Of a DNA stretch of 64,000 bases, positions 44,681-58,600 are shown piece after piece. The notes below the pieces were generated by a model. That model saw nothing but the letters and a program-made list of their open reading frames with translations, did no database searches and was not told the origin of the DNA. Source of the DNA: Enoplosus armatus (taxonomy: Eukaryota; Chordata; Actinopteri; Centrarchiformes; Enoplosidae); assembly GCF_043641665.1 (NCBI RefSeq), contig NC_092189.1, forward strand, positions 15,778,833 to 15,842,832. Reading direction: 5' to 3'. Numbering within the stretch: the stretch's first letter is position 1; each line of letters opens with the position of its first letter. Made by a program: the position numbers and the translations under genes.

Positions 44681-44928
44681 TAGACTCACACCTTGATTAG
44701 AGTTAGCATGTGGTGTCGATTTATGACACAGGATATACAAAGTGCTGAACCTGGGGGTGGGGGGTGGGGGGAGTGACCACTTCACCAAACATGACCACAA
44801 GGGGTCGCTACTGTCCAACATATTCCACTTCCAATTCTCTCTTCAGTCTCAGTGAACACCCTGTTCTTCCAAAGCCTCGCTCTGTTATAGGTGCTCTCAT
44901 TCAAACATCAATTGAACACAAAGCCATG

Positions 44929-44990
44929 CGTATGTGTGTGTTTGCATGCATGTGTATATCAGTGTGTATGTGTGTGTGTGTCTGTGTCAG
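44929..44990. repeat. imperfect (TG)n tract
   Basis: TG-rich run with gca and ata interruptions. Confidence 0.85.
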
Positions 44991-46400
44991 CCATCGGCCG
45001 TTCTGCAGCCTGGTGATGAGGCTCAAAGTTGTGGACCAATATTAATAAATGGTAGCCCTGGCAACAGTGTTCAGTGTGTGAGTCAGAGGAGCTCAGGCAG
45101 AGGGGAAGGCAGGGCACCGTGGCCGAACATGGATGCTCTCTGAAAACCACCTCGGAGGCTGGCTGTGAACAAGTGTCACATCTGTGCCGAACGAGAGTTA
45201 GAGGACGGGCTGAATTATAATCAAATCAGCATGAAATAATTGCATCAGCGAGCTCTTACAGTCAAGTTTTTTTGGAGTCATTTTGGCACTGAGGGATCCA
45301 GAGATTTGTTTGCTTTGTGTCATTTATGTCAACACATATCAAACGCGCAGCACTGTAAACTGAAGCAATTACATTTAATGACTTTGTGCAGCAGTGTTTG
45401 AATGGTTTGAACAACACGACAGGATTGGAGTACAGCAAACATTTGAGGGAATACGACATGGGTGTTCCCCCTGCTGCCCTGGGATTGTACTGTGGTTATG
45501 ATGCACATTCTCCTGTATCTCTGAGGAGTGGATGATATTTTTAAAGTGACCATAATGGTTGTTATGGATTTGTAGGGTTGTTAACCGAGTATAAATCAGT
45601 TAAACTGCTGCAGACAGTGGACGCCAGCCTCCAGAGCCCTACTTGTCTTTGTCATGTGGTCTACGGCGGGACGAAAGGTTGTATAGAGTGACAGATAATG
45701 AGGAAACCTAAAAGACAAACTGAGAAAGAGAAAGGCCATAAATATGCAGAAGAAAAAACAGTTAATTAGTTGCAGTCCTGTCCTGTTATGCAGCCGTATC
45801 GAGCATTTTGTGACTTCAGTCACGTATACACAGTGCAGTCCCGTATGCAGCCGTCAGTCTCTGTATAAAGTAAACAACAACTGGCCATGTTGGGGTCACT
45901 CACTTCCAATCTTCGAGCTGCCTTTGTTTGCTGTGCCACTGCAGAGGCCCGGGGAAGCTGATTACAAATCTTGCCACTTCCCCACAGATTACAGCCACAT
46001 AACACATACATATTTTTGCACTGCTCGAGGCAGATTTTATAACTTCATATTTGCTCAAAAAGGCAAGGAGTGTTTTTTCTTTTATGACAAACAAAGTGAT
46101 ACTTTTTTATGAGCCCTCAAGGAAACAATAATGTGGACAGGGACACTTGTTCCCCAGTAATAGGCAAGTATAAAAATAAAGAAGAAAATGATGAACAAAT
46201 ATACAAATGAGAAAAAAAGCACACACTGGTATTATTATTATTGTAGCAAATGTAGTGCTTTTCGGATTTATCAGTGCTTGGATTATTCTTATAGTATTGT
46301 TTAAACCTGCAATAGCAGTTTTTTGGGCATCTCAGGGCAGAGGAAACACTCGATTAACATAACACTGACCTGATCATCTACTTCTAAGCCAACAGTTTCC
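44991..46400. other. intergenic, no gene recognised
   Basis: Unique sequence. A 122-codon open frame at 45744-46112 (+) has no recognisable domain or splice signals and is not called. A short ATT run is near 46231. Confidence 0.5.
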
Positions 46401-46404
46401 TACA

Positions 46405-46655
46405 GTATTACCACATCCAGCAGACATGGAGAAATGTTATCATTCATTTGGAGTCGTTGTGGCCACCTGCCAAATGAAAGCCCAATATTCACTCTCCATG
46501 TAGCTCTGTTTTTGGTCTCCACCAACTTCTGAGAGAAATATCTGGCTCTTTAGCGGCTAGATGCTCCACTATGTTCACCAGCTAGTTGCTAACGGTGTCT
46601 GTTTTGCTGTTTGGTGCTGAGCAGGTAGGTTACAGTGAGTTTATCAGAGTCGTCA
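46405..46655 (+). repeat. R2 family repeat
   Basis: Shares 'gttgctaacggtgtctgt', 'ttggtctccaccaa', 'gatgctccactatgttcacc' and 'catccagcagacatgg' with 32115-32600, in the same order and orientation. Confidence 0.75.
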
Positions 46656-47564
46656 AAGCTAGGAAAAACTCATCACCTTAATCTCCTGTCTAACATACAC
46701 TAGACGGTCTTGGAATATAGTCACAGTTAGATATTGGCAGATTATAATTGTTGGCAGTTACAGATTCGCTCACAGGGTTAACCAAAAAAAGACTTTTTTC
46801 AAGAACAATATCAGTCTTAGAAAGCTCATAGTTATCATAAACCTCACTGAGCCAATCCTAAAGATCCAGATCTTTGAGTCAAAGGTTAGCCTGAAATTTT
46901 ATGTAGTCTGGATTGATCGTATCACAAATATCATAACCCAAATTTGTCAAGAATATTTCTAACCTTAGAAATCCATGTTGACTGATATTTACCATTATTA
47001 TTGTACAGTTTCTGTGTCCAGTTAAACAGTGCATGATATCTTCTTTTCAGCAGATTTCATTTGAGATAAGCCGTGATCACAAATACAGGCTGTATTTGTA
47101 AAAAATTTAACTTCTTTTCATGTGTGCCATAAAGAATCCCAACATCTTGAAGACATTAGGACATTTCAGCACCAGCCATATAAAATATGTCTTCCCTTTT
47201 TATGACACAATACATAATTTGGGGTGCTTTGGCAGGGAGGAATATCTCCTCCTCTCATTGTGATGACAAAGTGCTCTTAAATGGAGCTGGGAGCCCAAGT
47301 GAAACCAGATTGTTCATAGAGATAGAGGAAGCAGAAGATAACAGGCGGTAAATCAGATTCTGTTGGGTGACAAAGGTTTGCAGCCAGAGATTCACATATA
47401 GAACAGGAGTAACACCTTTCTGCAGTAGCAACAACCAGGAGAGTTATAGCTTCTGTAAAACTCTGGTCTGTATAATGTTTGTGCTGATGTTTTCATTGCA
47501 CCGCCATATACGACCTTTAGGATGAGTTTCTGACTGTAAGCTAGTGATCATGACATTCACAGCA

Positions 47565-48260
47565 GAGAGTCTACAGCCACTCTGTGAGCTAACAGCTAAA
47601 TGCTAACATCAGCATGCACACAATGACAATGTCAACATGCTAACGTTTAGCAGGCATAATGTTTACCATGTTCGCCATCTTAGTTTGATATTTTAGCATG
47701 CTAACATTTGCTAATTAGGACCAAACACAAAGTGCAGCTGAGGTTGGTGGGAATATCAGTAACACTTTACTTTAATCCACCTATTTAGCATTTATAAACA
47801 ATATATAAACATTTAATAAATTGTTTATAACACACCAAAAGAAGAGTGTTACTGGAATGCCATCGGTTTTCTGGTCAAAAACCAAAGCTTTGGACAAATT
47901 GAAATGTTTACCTGATGCGCTAGAGAAGAGGTTAAGGGATCACCAAAGTTATTACAATTCATCTTGAGGCGAACATGAGTGTCTGTAACAATCCATCCGT
48001 CCAATAGTTGTCAAGACATTTTACTAAAAACCACAAATGTCAAGTAATTTGATTACATCGAGTATCTGTACAAAATGTAATGCCAATCCAAGTGGTTGAG
48101 ATATTTTACTGAATAACATTAGGATTTATCCTCTGGGCACCATGAATATTCGTATTAAATATCACGGCAATGCTTCCAATATTTACTCAGATATTCAGTC
48201 TGGAACGAAGTGCTGGACCAGCCGACAGGCAGACCAACATAACATGGCTAATAAAAAGGA
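47565..48260 (+). repeat. R1 family repeat with an internal insertion
   Basis: Blocks match 125-520: 'agagtctacagccac', 'tgctaacgtttagcaggcat', 'gttcgccatcttagtttg', 'aaggttaagggatcaccaaag'. The segment 47758-47870 ('gtaacactttactttaatcc', 'atttataaacaatatataaa') breaks the element and looks like a separate fish repeat inserted there. Confidence 0.7.
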
Positions 48261-48653
48261 ATATCTCTGTAGCAATTTTACCCAACATAGTGGAGTCTCA
48301 TTTCTCCTGCGATTGAAGACAAATGAAATCCAACACCAAATCAGGCTGCAGAGATGATAAAACGTGGACTGGAGGACTCTTCACTTTAAAGCAGGAATGC
48401 AGATAGAATGACAACAGATTTTGGCCAGTAGCTGATGATGGAGTCCTGGGTGAGATTGCCTGTCGATTCAGCTGCAGATGAATGAGCTGACTGAGCTTTG
48501 ATGCTGCAGCAGGTCACATGCCTGCTGTCCCTGTGTATGTGTATGTACGTGTGAGGTAATAGGGAGTGAGATAGTGAGAAATACTGGGATTACTGGAAGG
48601 TCGGGGGCTGTCAGATGAGATGGATGCAAGACTTCTCCTTTGGCGCTCAAATC

Positions 48654-48826
48654 ACACACACATATACACACTCAGAGGTGGAGGGATTTGAGTCCTGAGG
48701 CACCAATGCTTCACTTACGATGCATGGACACACACACACACACACACACGTGTTTAGGTGTAAACGCACACTTGCTCACAATAAAACAGATATGTGTGTA
48801 CAAGTGTGTGTGCCCACACACACACA
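48654..48826. repeat. three short (CA)n tracts
   Basis: CA runs at about 48654-48670, 48727-48751 and 48812-48828, separated by unique sequence. Confidence 0.85.
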
Positions 48827-48926
48827 AAAAAATGTCAGCCATGCAGTCAGCTCTCAAACTGCATGCATCCTACTGGGCTGCGCTCCAATCAGCAGGATTA
48901 ATGAAGAGGTATCGCATTTTACAGTA

Positions 48927-51785
48927 AAGCAGTGTGTGGGGCTCTGGGGAACAAATGGCTGGAGTCTGCAAATTCTCAAGTCTGTCTTCAATAATGTAAT
49001 CGACTTTTAGGTTATGAGATAGCATGGTTAAGGCAATTTGCAGAACTTTGTGGCACGGATGAGTTATGTTCCTTAACAAGACCATCACATGCAATCTGCT
49101 ACTTTCCATAGACCATAGACCCTCATGAATACCTACTGTGTAAATACTGTACTGTTGAGAAGAAGCAGGGCGGTGTAATATGTCAGAAGGTATTTGGTGA
49201 AGGACTCCATGATCCTTTAAGAGGTTTTGTGAAAATAATTAATAACTTAAAAGTGTTTAATTGGGGGAAATCACCTCAAATCACTGAAGCCTGGGATAGC
49301 CCTGAAAAACTAAAACAAGCCTGGAATAACCCTAAAATTGCTGCCCACTAAAAGCTCTGCTTCAGTGATGAAATATCAAGGGAATACTGACCACAGACAC
49401 CAATTCAGCTCAAGGCTTCTTCTGTGGTAAATCTGGTGGTTAGATGAGGTTTGTTTGACAGTAATCATGCCCACATTCAAAGACTGGTTTTGGGAAATGA
49501 GATCAACTTCAGTTTGTCTGAAACTGAGGTCAGTGTACAATTACCAGCGCCACTCAAGAAGTAATGGCAAACTTTTGAGCTGTTTCTCTCCAGAAGTTTG
49601 ACTTAAGTAGTTTTTCTGTACTTGATGCCACTTCTTTTTTTAAACAAGCTAGCGGCTCATTCGGTGGCTCTGTCAAGGGCACAGGCTGCTGTCATTCTGG
49701 GAGGCTAAAAAACGCTGGCTGATCCGAGTGCAGCTGGTGAGGTGGTGGCATGTTTGGCAGAGCGCAGGATGATAACAGTGTGTGCTTGGTGTGAGGTGAC
49801 AGGGTCTTGTTCCAGTACTGCAGGGCTCTGGACCCTCACCAGGGAGACTTGTTGCGCTTCCATTTGTCTCTCAGAGTGTCAAATACCAAACCGCTGAGGG
49901 AATAACCCGACTTGTTGCAGGCGAGGGGAGGAACACATCAGTGGAGAATACAGTAGAGTGTTAGTGTAGCAGGTTTCAATTGATAAAGGCCTGATAAAGG
50001 TTGGAGTGAGTGTATGATATGTTAAGAGTCAGCCGAGCAATTCTGAACAAGTCCGACTAATCCGTCGTTATCAGAGTGTTTGTCTTGGGTCGGGATGAAA
50101 GCAGAAAACTTTGGGGTGTGTCAACACAGACAGAGTTGTGTGTATTTGTGAGCGGGGCATGTGATCTGTGCAGTCTGGGGTCTACGGTGCGTCTGATAAC
50201 ACAAAGGTCACATTATAAAGTCTCAATCAGTGACACAGATACTGAGCGATATCACAACCTGAGGTCAAGCAAGCCATCAGGAATATTTGGAGGATTTAGT
50301 GTCCTCTCACATCTGATAGCTAGAGTGTTGCACTGAAGACAAAGGGTGGACATACCAGAACAAGACTAAGCGGGTATTGAGACCAAAATGCAAGCGCCCT
50401 AACATTGATGGGGGCGTGCTGCTTCAGGTACCGGTGAGATAAGAGAAATCCAGTTTGAGTAACAGATCCGTGAATTTGAAGGTTTCTCAGACACCGAAAC
50501 ACTGCACAATGGTTTTCTGAGACAGGATGTTACAACTCTGGAAAGTTATAAAGGCGTCATTTTTTTTCTCTTTTGACACAATGATCTGCAGGTAAACGCT
50601 AGAAACACCACGTGGCACTAGATAAAAAGTTAAGGGATTACCAAACTTATTACATTTCATCTTGTGGGTGACATGAATGTCTGTACCAAATAAACACATT
50701 CCAGTAACATGGCTAAAAACATGGGGAGTTGTCCATACAGGCACTGATAAAACAATTTATTTGTCAGAATAAAACATGACATTTATCAGTAATTTCTGAT
50801 TACCAACAAATGAAAACATGGTATGTTTTTGTAATGTTTAAATTTAACAGTTTAAAAAACATTCCAGTGTTTGAGTCACTGAAAAAATAGTCGCTCCTGA
50901 GAGAGGAAATAAATGTATACTTAAAGGAAGTCCTTGGAAATGGCATTGTTTTATTTGGCGATGACGGTGTAGGTGGAAAATAACTACTTCTTACAGTTGA
51001 ATACAGTTGATGTGCAGGAGGCAGCTCTGTGGCTCCAGAAATAGCTAAAGCCCAAACCAGCATGGTTTCAAAACAATGCACCGCACACTGGACTCTATCA
51101 GACTTCCCTTGGCTGATATTCTGAGCCCTTTTAATGACGTCCGGTGGCCAGAAAAGTGCAGTGAAGTCAGACAAGAGCTACACGGCCCACAGGAAGGTAT
51201 TGACCAAAAGAAAACACCCAAACAAGCAGGCAGGCGAGTCAGTAAACAGGAAAACACACAGAGGAAGGCACCTGGTTCAAGTGCACGGTGCCTTCAGGGA
51301 CATGGGACACACTCCGGCTCACGCTGTGTTGTTTCCTATTGACACACAGTGTTTCCTTACTTTCGGATATCCTGTGTGTGTGTCTGTCATCATGTCAGCT
51401 TGTTTGTTCAACGATATCTATAATTGGTATCATTAATTGTACTTTGGAATTTGCTCCATTTTAATTACATAGGATGTTACTGTATGTGGAGGAATGCCAT
51501 TGTGCTCGCTAATCTCCGTGGATGACCAAGTGATCATTCACAAACACGTGTGCTCCTGCAGCCCTCACAGACATTACGTGGCTCAATTCCTGCAGCTTGA
51601 TTAGAAGTGGATATTGTTCTTTTCCACTAATCCCTAATCGTGGATAAGTTTTAAGTAAATTAGGGACAGCAGGTTGGAAGCCAATGAGGAAAAATCTAAA
51701 GAGAAATCATTGGGAGCATTTGCTGACTGCCAGGTTAATGAGCCACAGTTCTGCTTAAAGCAGCTATAACCATACATGTATAATA
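48927..51785. other. intergenic, R1 fragment and unique sequence
   Basis: An R1 tail fragment is at 50596-50705 ('agataaaaagttaagggatt', 'catgaatgtctgtaccaaat'). Elsewhere I see no gene. The segment 51470-51770 is repeat-free and holds TAATCCCTAATCG and TTGATTAG motifs. Confidence 0.5.
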
Positions 51786-51789
51786 ACAA

Positions 51790-52080
51790 TGGATCAAATG
51801 ACTGGGTATGTTAAAGAGGTCACCCACAGAGTTAGCACCAGACTCCTCTCAGCTCTATGGAGCTTTACAGCGTCTTTCAGCTTCTTGTTTTGGTTTTGCG
51901 GCGTGTACCTTTACTGTTTTGGTGCACTCTCACCGCTCTCATCTGCATTGTTTTCGGCTACAGCAGGCAGATGTTTTCAGCGCCTCTGTGAGGCTAAAGG
52001 GTAATGTCAGCTAATGCTAATATGCTGATGTTTAGCGAGTATGTAGATCTGACTGTCTGTGCTACCATTGCCATCTCTAA
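51790..52080 (-). repeat. R2 family repeat, reverse orientation
   Basis: Contains 'agctctatggagctttacag', 'ttactgttttggtgcactct' and 'accgctctcatctgcattgt', which are reverse-complement blocks of 32400-32515. Confidence 0.7.
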
Positions 52081-53980
52081 TGAGAAAACTCAGTTGCTTA
52101 AATAGATATATAAGTAATGTATAGCATTAAATACAAAGAACTAAATGGAAAATAAGGGTTCTTCAAGTTTCACATATGGCTGCTGAAACAACGAGAGTAT
52201 ATCAAGAGCTTTGTTCGACTTACGACTTAAAGTATTGCACTGCTCGTGTCCGCACATTCAGGAGCTCATAATAAGCTTGTGAGGGGATTAGCGTGGTCCC
52301 TGACTTGACCTCCTGACCCTTCAGAATAAGGCCTCTGCACTACTGCGAACAGACAGCAGCTGAAGGAAAAAGGCAACCACCTCTCAGCTGCAGGGGCTTT
52401 TGTCTTGTCCTCATAAATTCCTCTTCCCTTCTTCCCCTTGTAAACTGCTCCTCCATAGCAGGCTCTGACCCCCATTACAAAGGGAGGACTGCATGTCAAA
52501 CTTTGCCAGTCAGGTTGGCCCATTATATGCTCTAGTTGGGGGTTAAGCTGTGTTCCGGCAAGCAGTGAAACAGAGCTGAGGCTGCTGTCAGAGGCAGCTT
52601 TAAGCCCATGAGCCGCTTTTTTTGATGCAGATACGGTACATTTGAAAAGCAGGGAAAGACTTGAGGAGGGAAAAACACTGTACATAATTATTCTTTTGGC
52701 TTGTTAGGGTGTATGGAAACTGCCATGTAACAAGAAAAAGATAATGAGGAAACTTGGACACAAACTTGGTGAGGAAGCCGCTACAGCTCAGAGCATGAGG
52801 ATGATATCTTAATATTAGTGATGAGTCATTGTTTTGTAAGGAAAGAAAGAGCCTCTGTTATTTATTTATGAATAAAATGGAGACAGAAAAGAACAAAATA
52901 TTAATGTTGGGTGTTTAATATGAATGTGAATGCTCTAAATCATTCCACCATCCACAAATGTGATACTGAATGGCATATACAGTGCCCTATTAAAAAAAAC
53001 TACAATCAAAAAGAACAATTTTATTTGGCTATACTTGTCACTTCAGTCTGACAGAACAATACCATTTATGTGGAATTCAGCTTGAGGCACTGACTATAAA
53101 GCCTCTCTTGGAAGGAGAATGAAAGCAAACCTCTGGGCGATGAGACCACGCTGCTGCAACCCCGTCATGTGCAGGACTTTTATGGGTGCCAGCAGTGACC
53201 AATGGAAAAATGGAGCCGCTGCAGTCGGCACGCACACACTGACCTCAGTCGACATATCATCCAGTCAGCCCTGTTAGCTCAAACACCTTCTTCTCCCAGC
53301 TCTGATGACATCTGCTATTTATAGCTGTGTTATTACTGAGCTATACCTTTCACCGTACCCTTATCTACATTTTAAAGTAATTAAACCAGCCCCCATTTCC
53401 AGGCTCTATCACTGTGAACAAATGTTATTTTAGCCTTTGGAAACTACCAACCCCTGACAGTCTGGCAGACCAAGCATATCATTGACAAAGAAAGAACAGG
53501 GAAAGCATTGTGGTCATGATACATCTCGTTGATGCTGCAGCAACAGGATTTCAGAGGTTGAGGTGAAAAGCATGCAGATATAATGGTGCATTGAACCATT
53601 GCTGTCATTGTGCTTTTGATTAAACATAACTGACTTTGCATGGTGGACATAAGTAGTGAAATAGAGTAAATCCCCCACAGTATGTACAGTATGTGTGTGT
53701 ATGACATTTTGTGTACACAGGACTGTGTTACATATTCAATAAGTGATATGGGACTGTTCTGTTAATTGAATCGGATCATTATGTTACATAAAGCTTCAGG
53801 CTTGAGTTCAAGTTCAAGAAATGTGTCTCTTTCTCATCTCTGACTGCACCAGTCGTCGGCGTCCTTGTGTGTCATGTGTTGTAAGGAGATATGCAATGCA
53901 CAATCAGAAGAGCAAAAGCTTCAGGCCTCGAGCTGCCTCTCAAATTTGACAGCTTGCTTTTAACTGTAGAATCAAGGCCA
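52081..53980. other. intergenic, no gene recognised
   Basis: Unique AT-rich DNA. The 139-codon reverse open frame at 52266-52685 lacks any recognisable domain and is not called. Confidence 0.5.
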
Positions 53981-53982
53981 AG

Positions 53983-54295
53983 AGTCTACAGCCATGCTAG
54001 CAGCTCTGTGAGGCTGTACGCTGTGCACAGTGGTGCTAATGCTAACATGCTCAAAATGACTCAAAATTTAGTTTTTTTTTGTTGTTGAGGGTATATATAG
54101 GAAAAGCCAGGGAATGACCAGAGCCAGCAGGATTCATCCATCTGTACAAAATTTCATGGCAATCCATCAAATAGTTTTGTTTTTTTTGTTGATTTTTCAG
54201 TCTGAACTAAATTAGTGGACTGACCAACAGACAGACCAATATTGCCATCCCTAAAGACATGACGCTAGTATGGCTAAAAACAGAGAAAAGCTGAA
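53983..54295 (+). repeat. R1 family repeat, shortened
   Basis: Starts 'agagtctacagccatgctag' + 'cagctctgtgaggctgta', skips the middle, and ends 'ggcaatccatcaaatagt', 'gaccaacagacagaccaata'. Confidence 0.72.
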
Positions 54296-55479
54296 TTAAA
54301 TAGGTGTGAAATGTATGGAGAGTAGTCATATCTAAAGTGAGTATATTTATATTTGAGTATGTGAGTCTTATCTACACAGTATTTCTTTCCAAACCAGGTG
54401 ACCAGTGAGGAGCAGCTCTCTGAGGATCCATAACCTCAGCCCTTGATTCATTATCTCAACCTGTAGTCTCTAACAGTGAAGCAAAAATAAGCAGGACGCC
54501 TAGGCTAAACAAAAGCATGGTGCTCATAAATCTACCAGAGGCCCCTCTGAGATCCTCCAGGCCATCACTGCAGCACAGCGGTGTGGTCCCTGCTGGGTTT
54601 GGGGGTCATAGAGGAAAGGGAAAGGCATGACACACTGTAACAGCGGGGAATCTGAAATCCTGCTGAGCTGCTGCAACCTATCACGGAGAATTTCCTGATT
54701 GTATATCTAACCTTTCAGCAATTTTGGCGACGGCATGGAGTGCGTAACATGCTTTTTGCCCGGGGAGTGCGTGTTTCCCATGTTACAGACAGTGCAGTTC
54801 AAAGTGAAGGAAAGATATGTTCTCATAGAAAGCGATACCATTTTATTTTGATTAACCCATGACCTTAAAAAGTCTATGTCTGTCTTATGTAAGTGATGAA
54901 AAGACATATTTCTGTCTGTCTACCAAAGGGCATTGTTTTCAGACAATAGCTGTCATAGTCATTTAAACAGTATAGCAATTTTATATGCGTTGTTGTGGAG
55001 GCAGTTAAACAGGTAGTGAGTCCTGTACATTTGTCATATTAAATAACTCCTATGACAGATTTAAGTGCTGATAGCTCTAGATGTGATGCTTCACATCACT
55101 TCAATAGAGTCTCTTTAATGTTTTCTAAGCTAGTTCCACCGGGACAAAGTAGATCTGGGATAAAATACTAGCTGTGATGTGGGGCTCAGGAAAGGTGCCA
55201 TCAAATATCAAAGTCAAATACAGTTGGGCGTCATCTGGCTTTCATCGTCACAGATGCTAAAATGCATATTGACAGGGCCGAAACAGCTCTATTTGAGGCA
55301 CAGGTGAGCCCCGGATACAAATAGTTGGTTTATGTGATTGATTGTTTATCAGCAGCCATTCAAACAGCCTCAGTGACTTTTCCCCTTTTCCCCGGAGTGT
55401 CTGTTTTTACACCATGTCTCCCTCAAATGCAGCAGCCACCAAAAAGCACTTTTGGACCAAAGATCAACACAACTCTCAT

Positions 55480-55690
55480 GACTATAAAAATGAAGCTACA
55501 GTATTGCCAGTAGCTGAGCATAAAGACTGGAAACAGCTAGCCTGGCTCTGCCCAAAATCCATCAAATTGCACCTCTAAAGCTCACAAATTAACACATTGT
55601 ATCTTGTATGTTTAATCTGTACAAAAACCGAAGTGTGAAAACAAAACGTTGTGATTTAATGGTTGATTATGTGCTGTTGTGCGTTTGTTT
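55480..55690 (+). repeat. R6 MITE fragment
   Basis: Has 'gagcataaagactggaaaca', 'gctagcctggctctgcc' and 'gcacctctaaagctcac', matching the left half of the copies at 8949 and 38342. The right arm is missing. Confidence 0.65.
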
Positions 55691-58600
55691 TTCAGCCTTT
55701 GTGCACATCTCAAACTCTGACTGTGTCTGAATGTTTGTGCTGGCAAACTTTACCAACACATAATATTTCATTGTGTTAATAAACAACCGCACTTCTTCCA
55801 TTGCACAACAACCTCTTCACCTTTGGCTCCAGAGCCCAGTCAAAACAAGGACAACAACAACACAATGGAGCTTAAAAGTATATTAAGTCTACAGGTGCTC
55901 AATATCAGTGATGAAGAGCCTGTTTTCATTAAACAATGGCTGCATTCTTGGCTGTGCTGGTGGATGTGGAGGCGATGTCCAGGTTGACATTCTTCACCGT
56001 TTCCTCGACGCATGCTGCGCTACCTTGAGGGCCTTGAGCGACCCGCATATTTTTCCAGGCAGCACATCCTCAACAGTGATGGAGCAGAGATTCCAGCAGC
56101 TTATAGGCAGCAGGTGTGAGGCCAAGGCGGACTTTCCAAGGATGTAAAGTCAATGGAAGACTCATTAATGTCCTTCCCCTACCTCTGCAAACAAAAGGAC
56201 TGGAATGCAGGAGGATGCCTGTCGACACGCCACAGATGGAGGAGATACGGTCCTCTGAATAGGATCCTGATCACTGGTCAAAGATAGTTTACACACTGGG
56301 GGCTCACTGGGACTTTTTCAGCTGGGCCCTAACACAAATAAAAACTGAAAACTGCAGGAATAACACCCCTCTACAGGGCTTCAGGGATTCAATGTTTGTC
56401 CCAAACAGACAATACAATAATTTAAAGCCATCCGGTCGTAACCGTTTCTCTCCATTTGTCTATGTGGTGAAAAATTCATTTAAATCAGTGAAAAGGATTT
56501 GAGGCAGGATGTATTTGTTTATAAATCGGTTAAACTTCCAGAGAACAAAGAGCAGTCAGCTGAAAAGGGAACATATTACCACTTTCTGTGTCTGCCGTCT
56601 GACTCTAACCACATTTTAAATATCTCCATGGTGATTGCTGGAGATGGGCTTGAGAGCTGAAATTGCACATAATTGCTCTATCTCAGCTTGAGTGAATTTT
56701 CAGAGGGCTTAAAGTGCAGGGAACAAACAATGAAGCTCTTAAACAGCAGCAAGGACAGAAGAAAAGACATTTTGGCCAACAACACATAGGAGTTCTTAAA
56801 ATATAATCATTTGATTTATGATTTTATTTCTCTTCACAAGACACACAACTCTTTTTATCAGATGCAAGGTCTAACAGTATGGACAATTCATTAACAAAAT
56901 TAATTTATCTAAACTGGACAAACATAGTTAATACAAGCTGATTGTTGTGATGTACACTACCTGCCCAGTGCAAAATGGAGGAGACTCAAAGTAAACAAGT
57001 AGCTGGTGTGAACGAGATATTTTTCAGGAGCCGACCAAACAAGAGCTAAAAGGTGAATAAATATTGGACTTATTGGACGGGTGTCCATGTTGCTGATACA
57101 TTAGCTCAACTGAACAGTCACACCATATCAAAATTAAATGTTGCTTTAATTAGGAAAGATATCACGGTTAGTGATACGGAAACAAATAATACAGTTTGTT
57201 ATTTGAGACTCATAATGAGCAAAGGGAGACAAAGTCTGATGTTGTTATACCAAAACACCTCTAAGAGGTCAGAGTGAATGAATATCAGAGACTGCAGTTT
57301 GCGTCCCATCTTTTACCAACAGTCAACATCTGTCTCTTCTAACCATTATGACGTTTCCTAACCCTAACCATGATCTTTCCTTACCTAATACCAACTAGTT
57401 TTACTTTCCAAAACTCAACAAGATCTTAAAAATTGAGGTGGCAGATCAGAAAACGGTCATGTGAGTCATGTTTGTAACGATCAAGTGTTCATGGAACAGG
57501 AAGCAGAACACTTCTCCAACCCTCCCATTCATTGTCTTTATTTCTGTCTCTTCTGAAAATTATTGAAAAGCCAACGTAATTGTTTTTGATAACAAACATT
57601 GTTCTGCAAACTGAAAGTTTTTGATGAACAAATGGAGAAAAGTGTTTATAACAGAAAGCAAGACTGTGTAGCTGATCAGTAGTCTATGTCAGTGACAGTG
57701 ACTTATTAGCTTAGACTAATAGTAATTTCTGTGTAAACATACAAAATGAAAATATCTGCAAGCTCTCCATTCTACTTACTCACTCTACTCCACTTACTGT
57801 AAAATAAACCTGTTTTGTGAATTCACTTGTTTATATTGTAGCTACATGAGCAGATTATTAATGAAGCAAATTCAAACATAAACACACTGATAAACACTGC
57901 AAACACATTAACAGATTCATGTCAGTGGTGTTGTCTTTACACTGAGTATTTCTGCAGCCACTGTTTGAGAACAAACATCAACCTTTAGACTGGTCACCAT
58001 GGCCACTGGAGAGGCCTCAGCTGGCTTGTCAAGGTGTTTTAATGGGGCCCGTTGATGGATGACTCCATTACTGTACCACAGCATGCTGTGTCACCTCCAG
58101 CTGCACGCAGCACTGGCACGCTCCCCTCCCCATCCGAGGATCTTATTGTTTGCACTGGAGGAAATAAATATGTTGACAAACAAACAAACAAAAAATCTCC
58201 TGCAGAAATGCTTCCTTGTGATAAGAGAAGCGCTTCATTACAGCGAGCGGTGGCCGGGAGATGAGGCAAGTGTTGTAGCGATGACGAGGCCTACATCCTG
58301 TTGGAGATGGCCTCGACATGACGCTCTGTCCTGAGGATCCAGACCACAGCAACCAGGCTGAAAAAGAGGTCAGGCGGCTGCTGTTCTTTCATTTGACTGA
58401 ATCGCTGAAGCAGAGCAGCGGTGGGGAGTGAAAACCGGAGAGTGGAATCGGCTGAGGTAAAGCCGCCACAACAAACAAGGTATGGCCCAGATCAAGGCGC
58501 TCCCCCATCGTCATCCCGCACGCTATCTGAACCACATTAGTCAAGCTTGAAAAGCCTCCCCCTGCTCCCCACAAGACCACTGAAGATAGACGAGCAGCAG

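Noticed and set aside
45744..46112. 122-codon open frame in the gene-free flank
   Set aside because: No recognisable family, no splice signals, Cys/Phe-rich composition typical of chance frames.
52266..52685. 139-codon reverse open frame
   Set aside because: No domain, signal or context; length is within chance for this amount of sequence.
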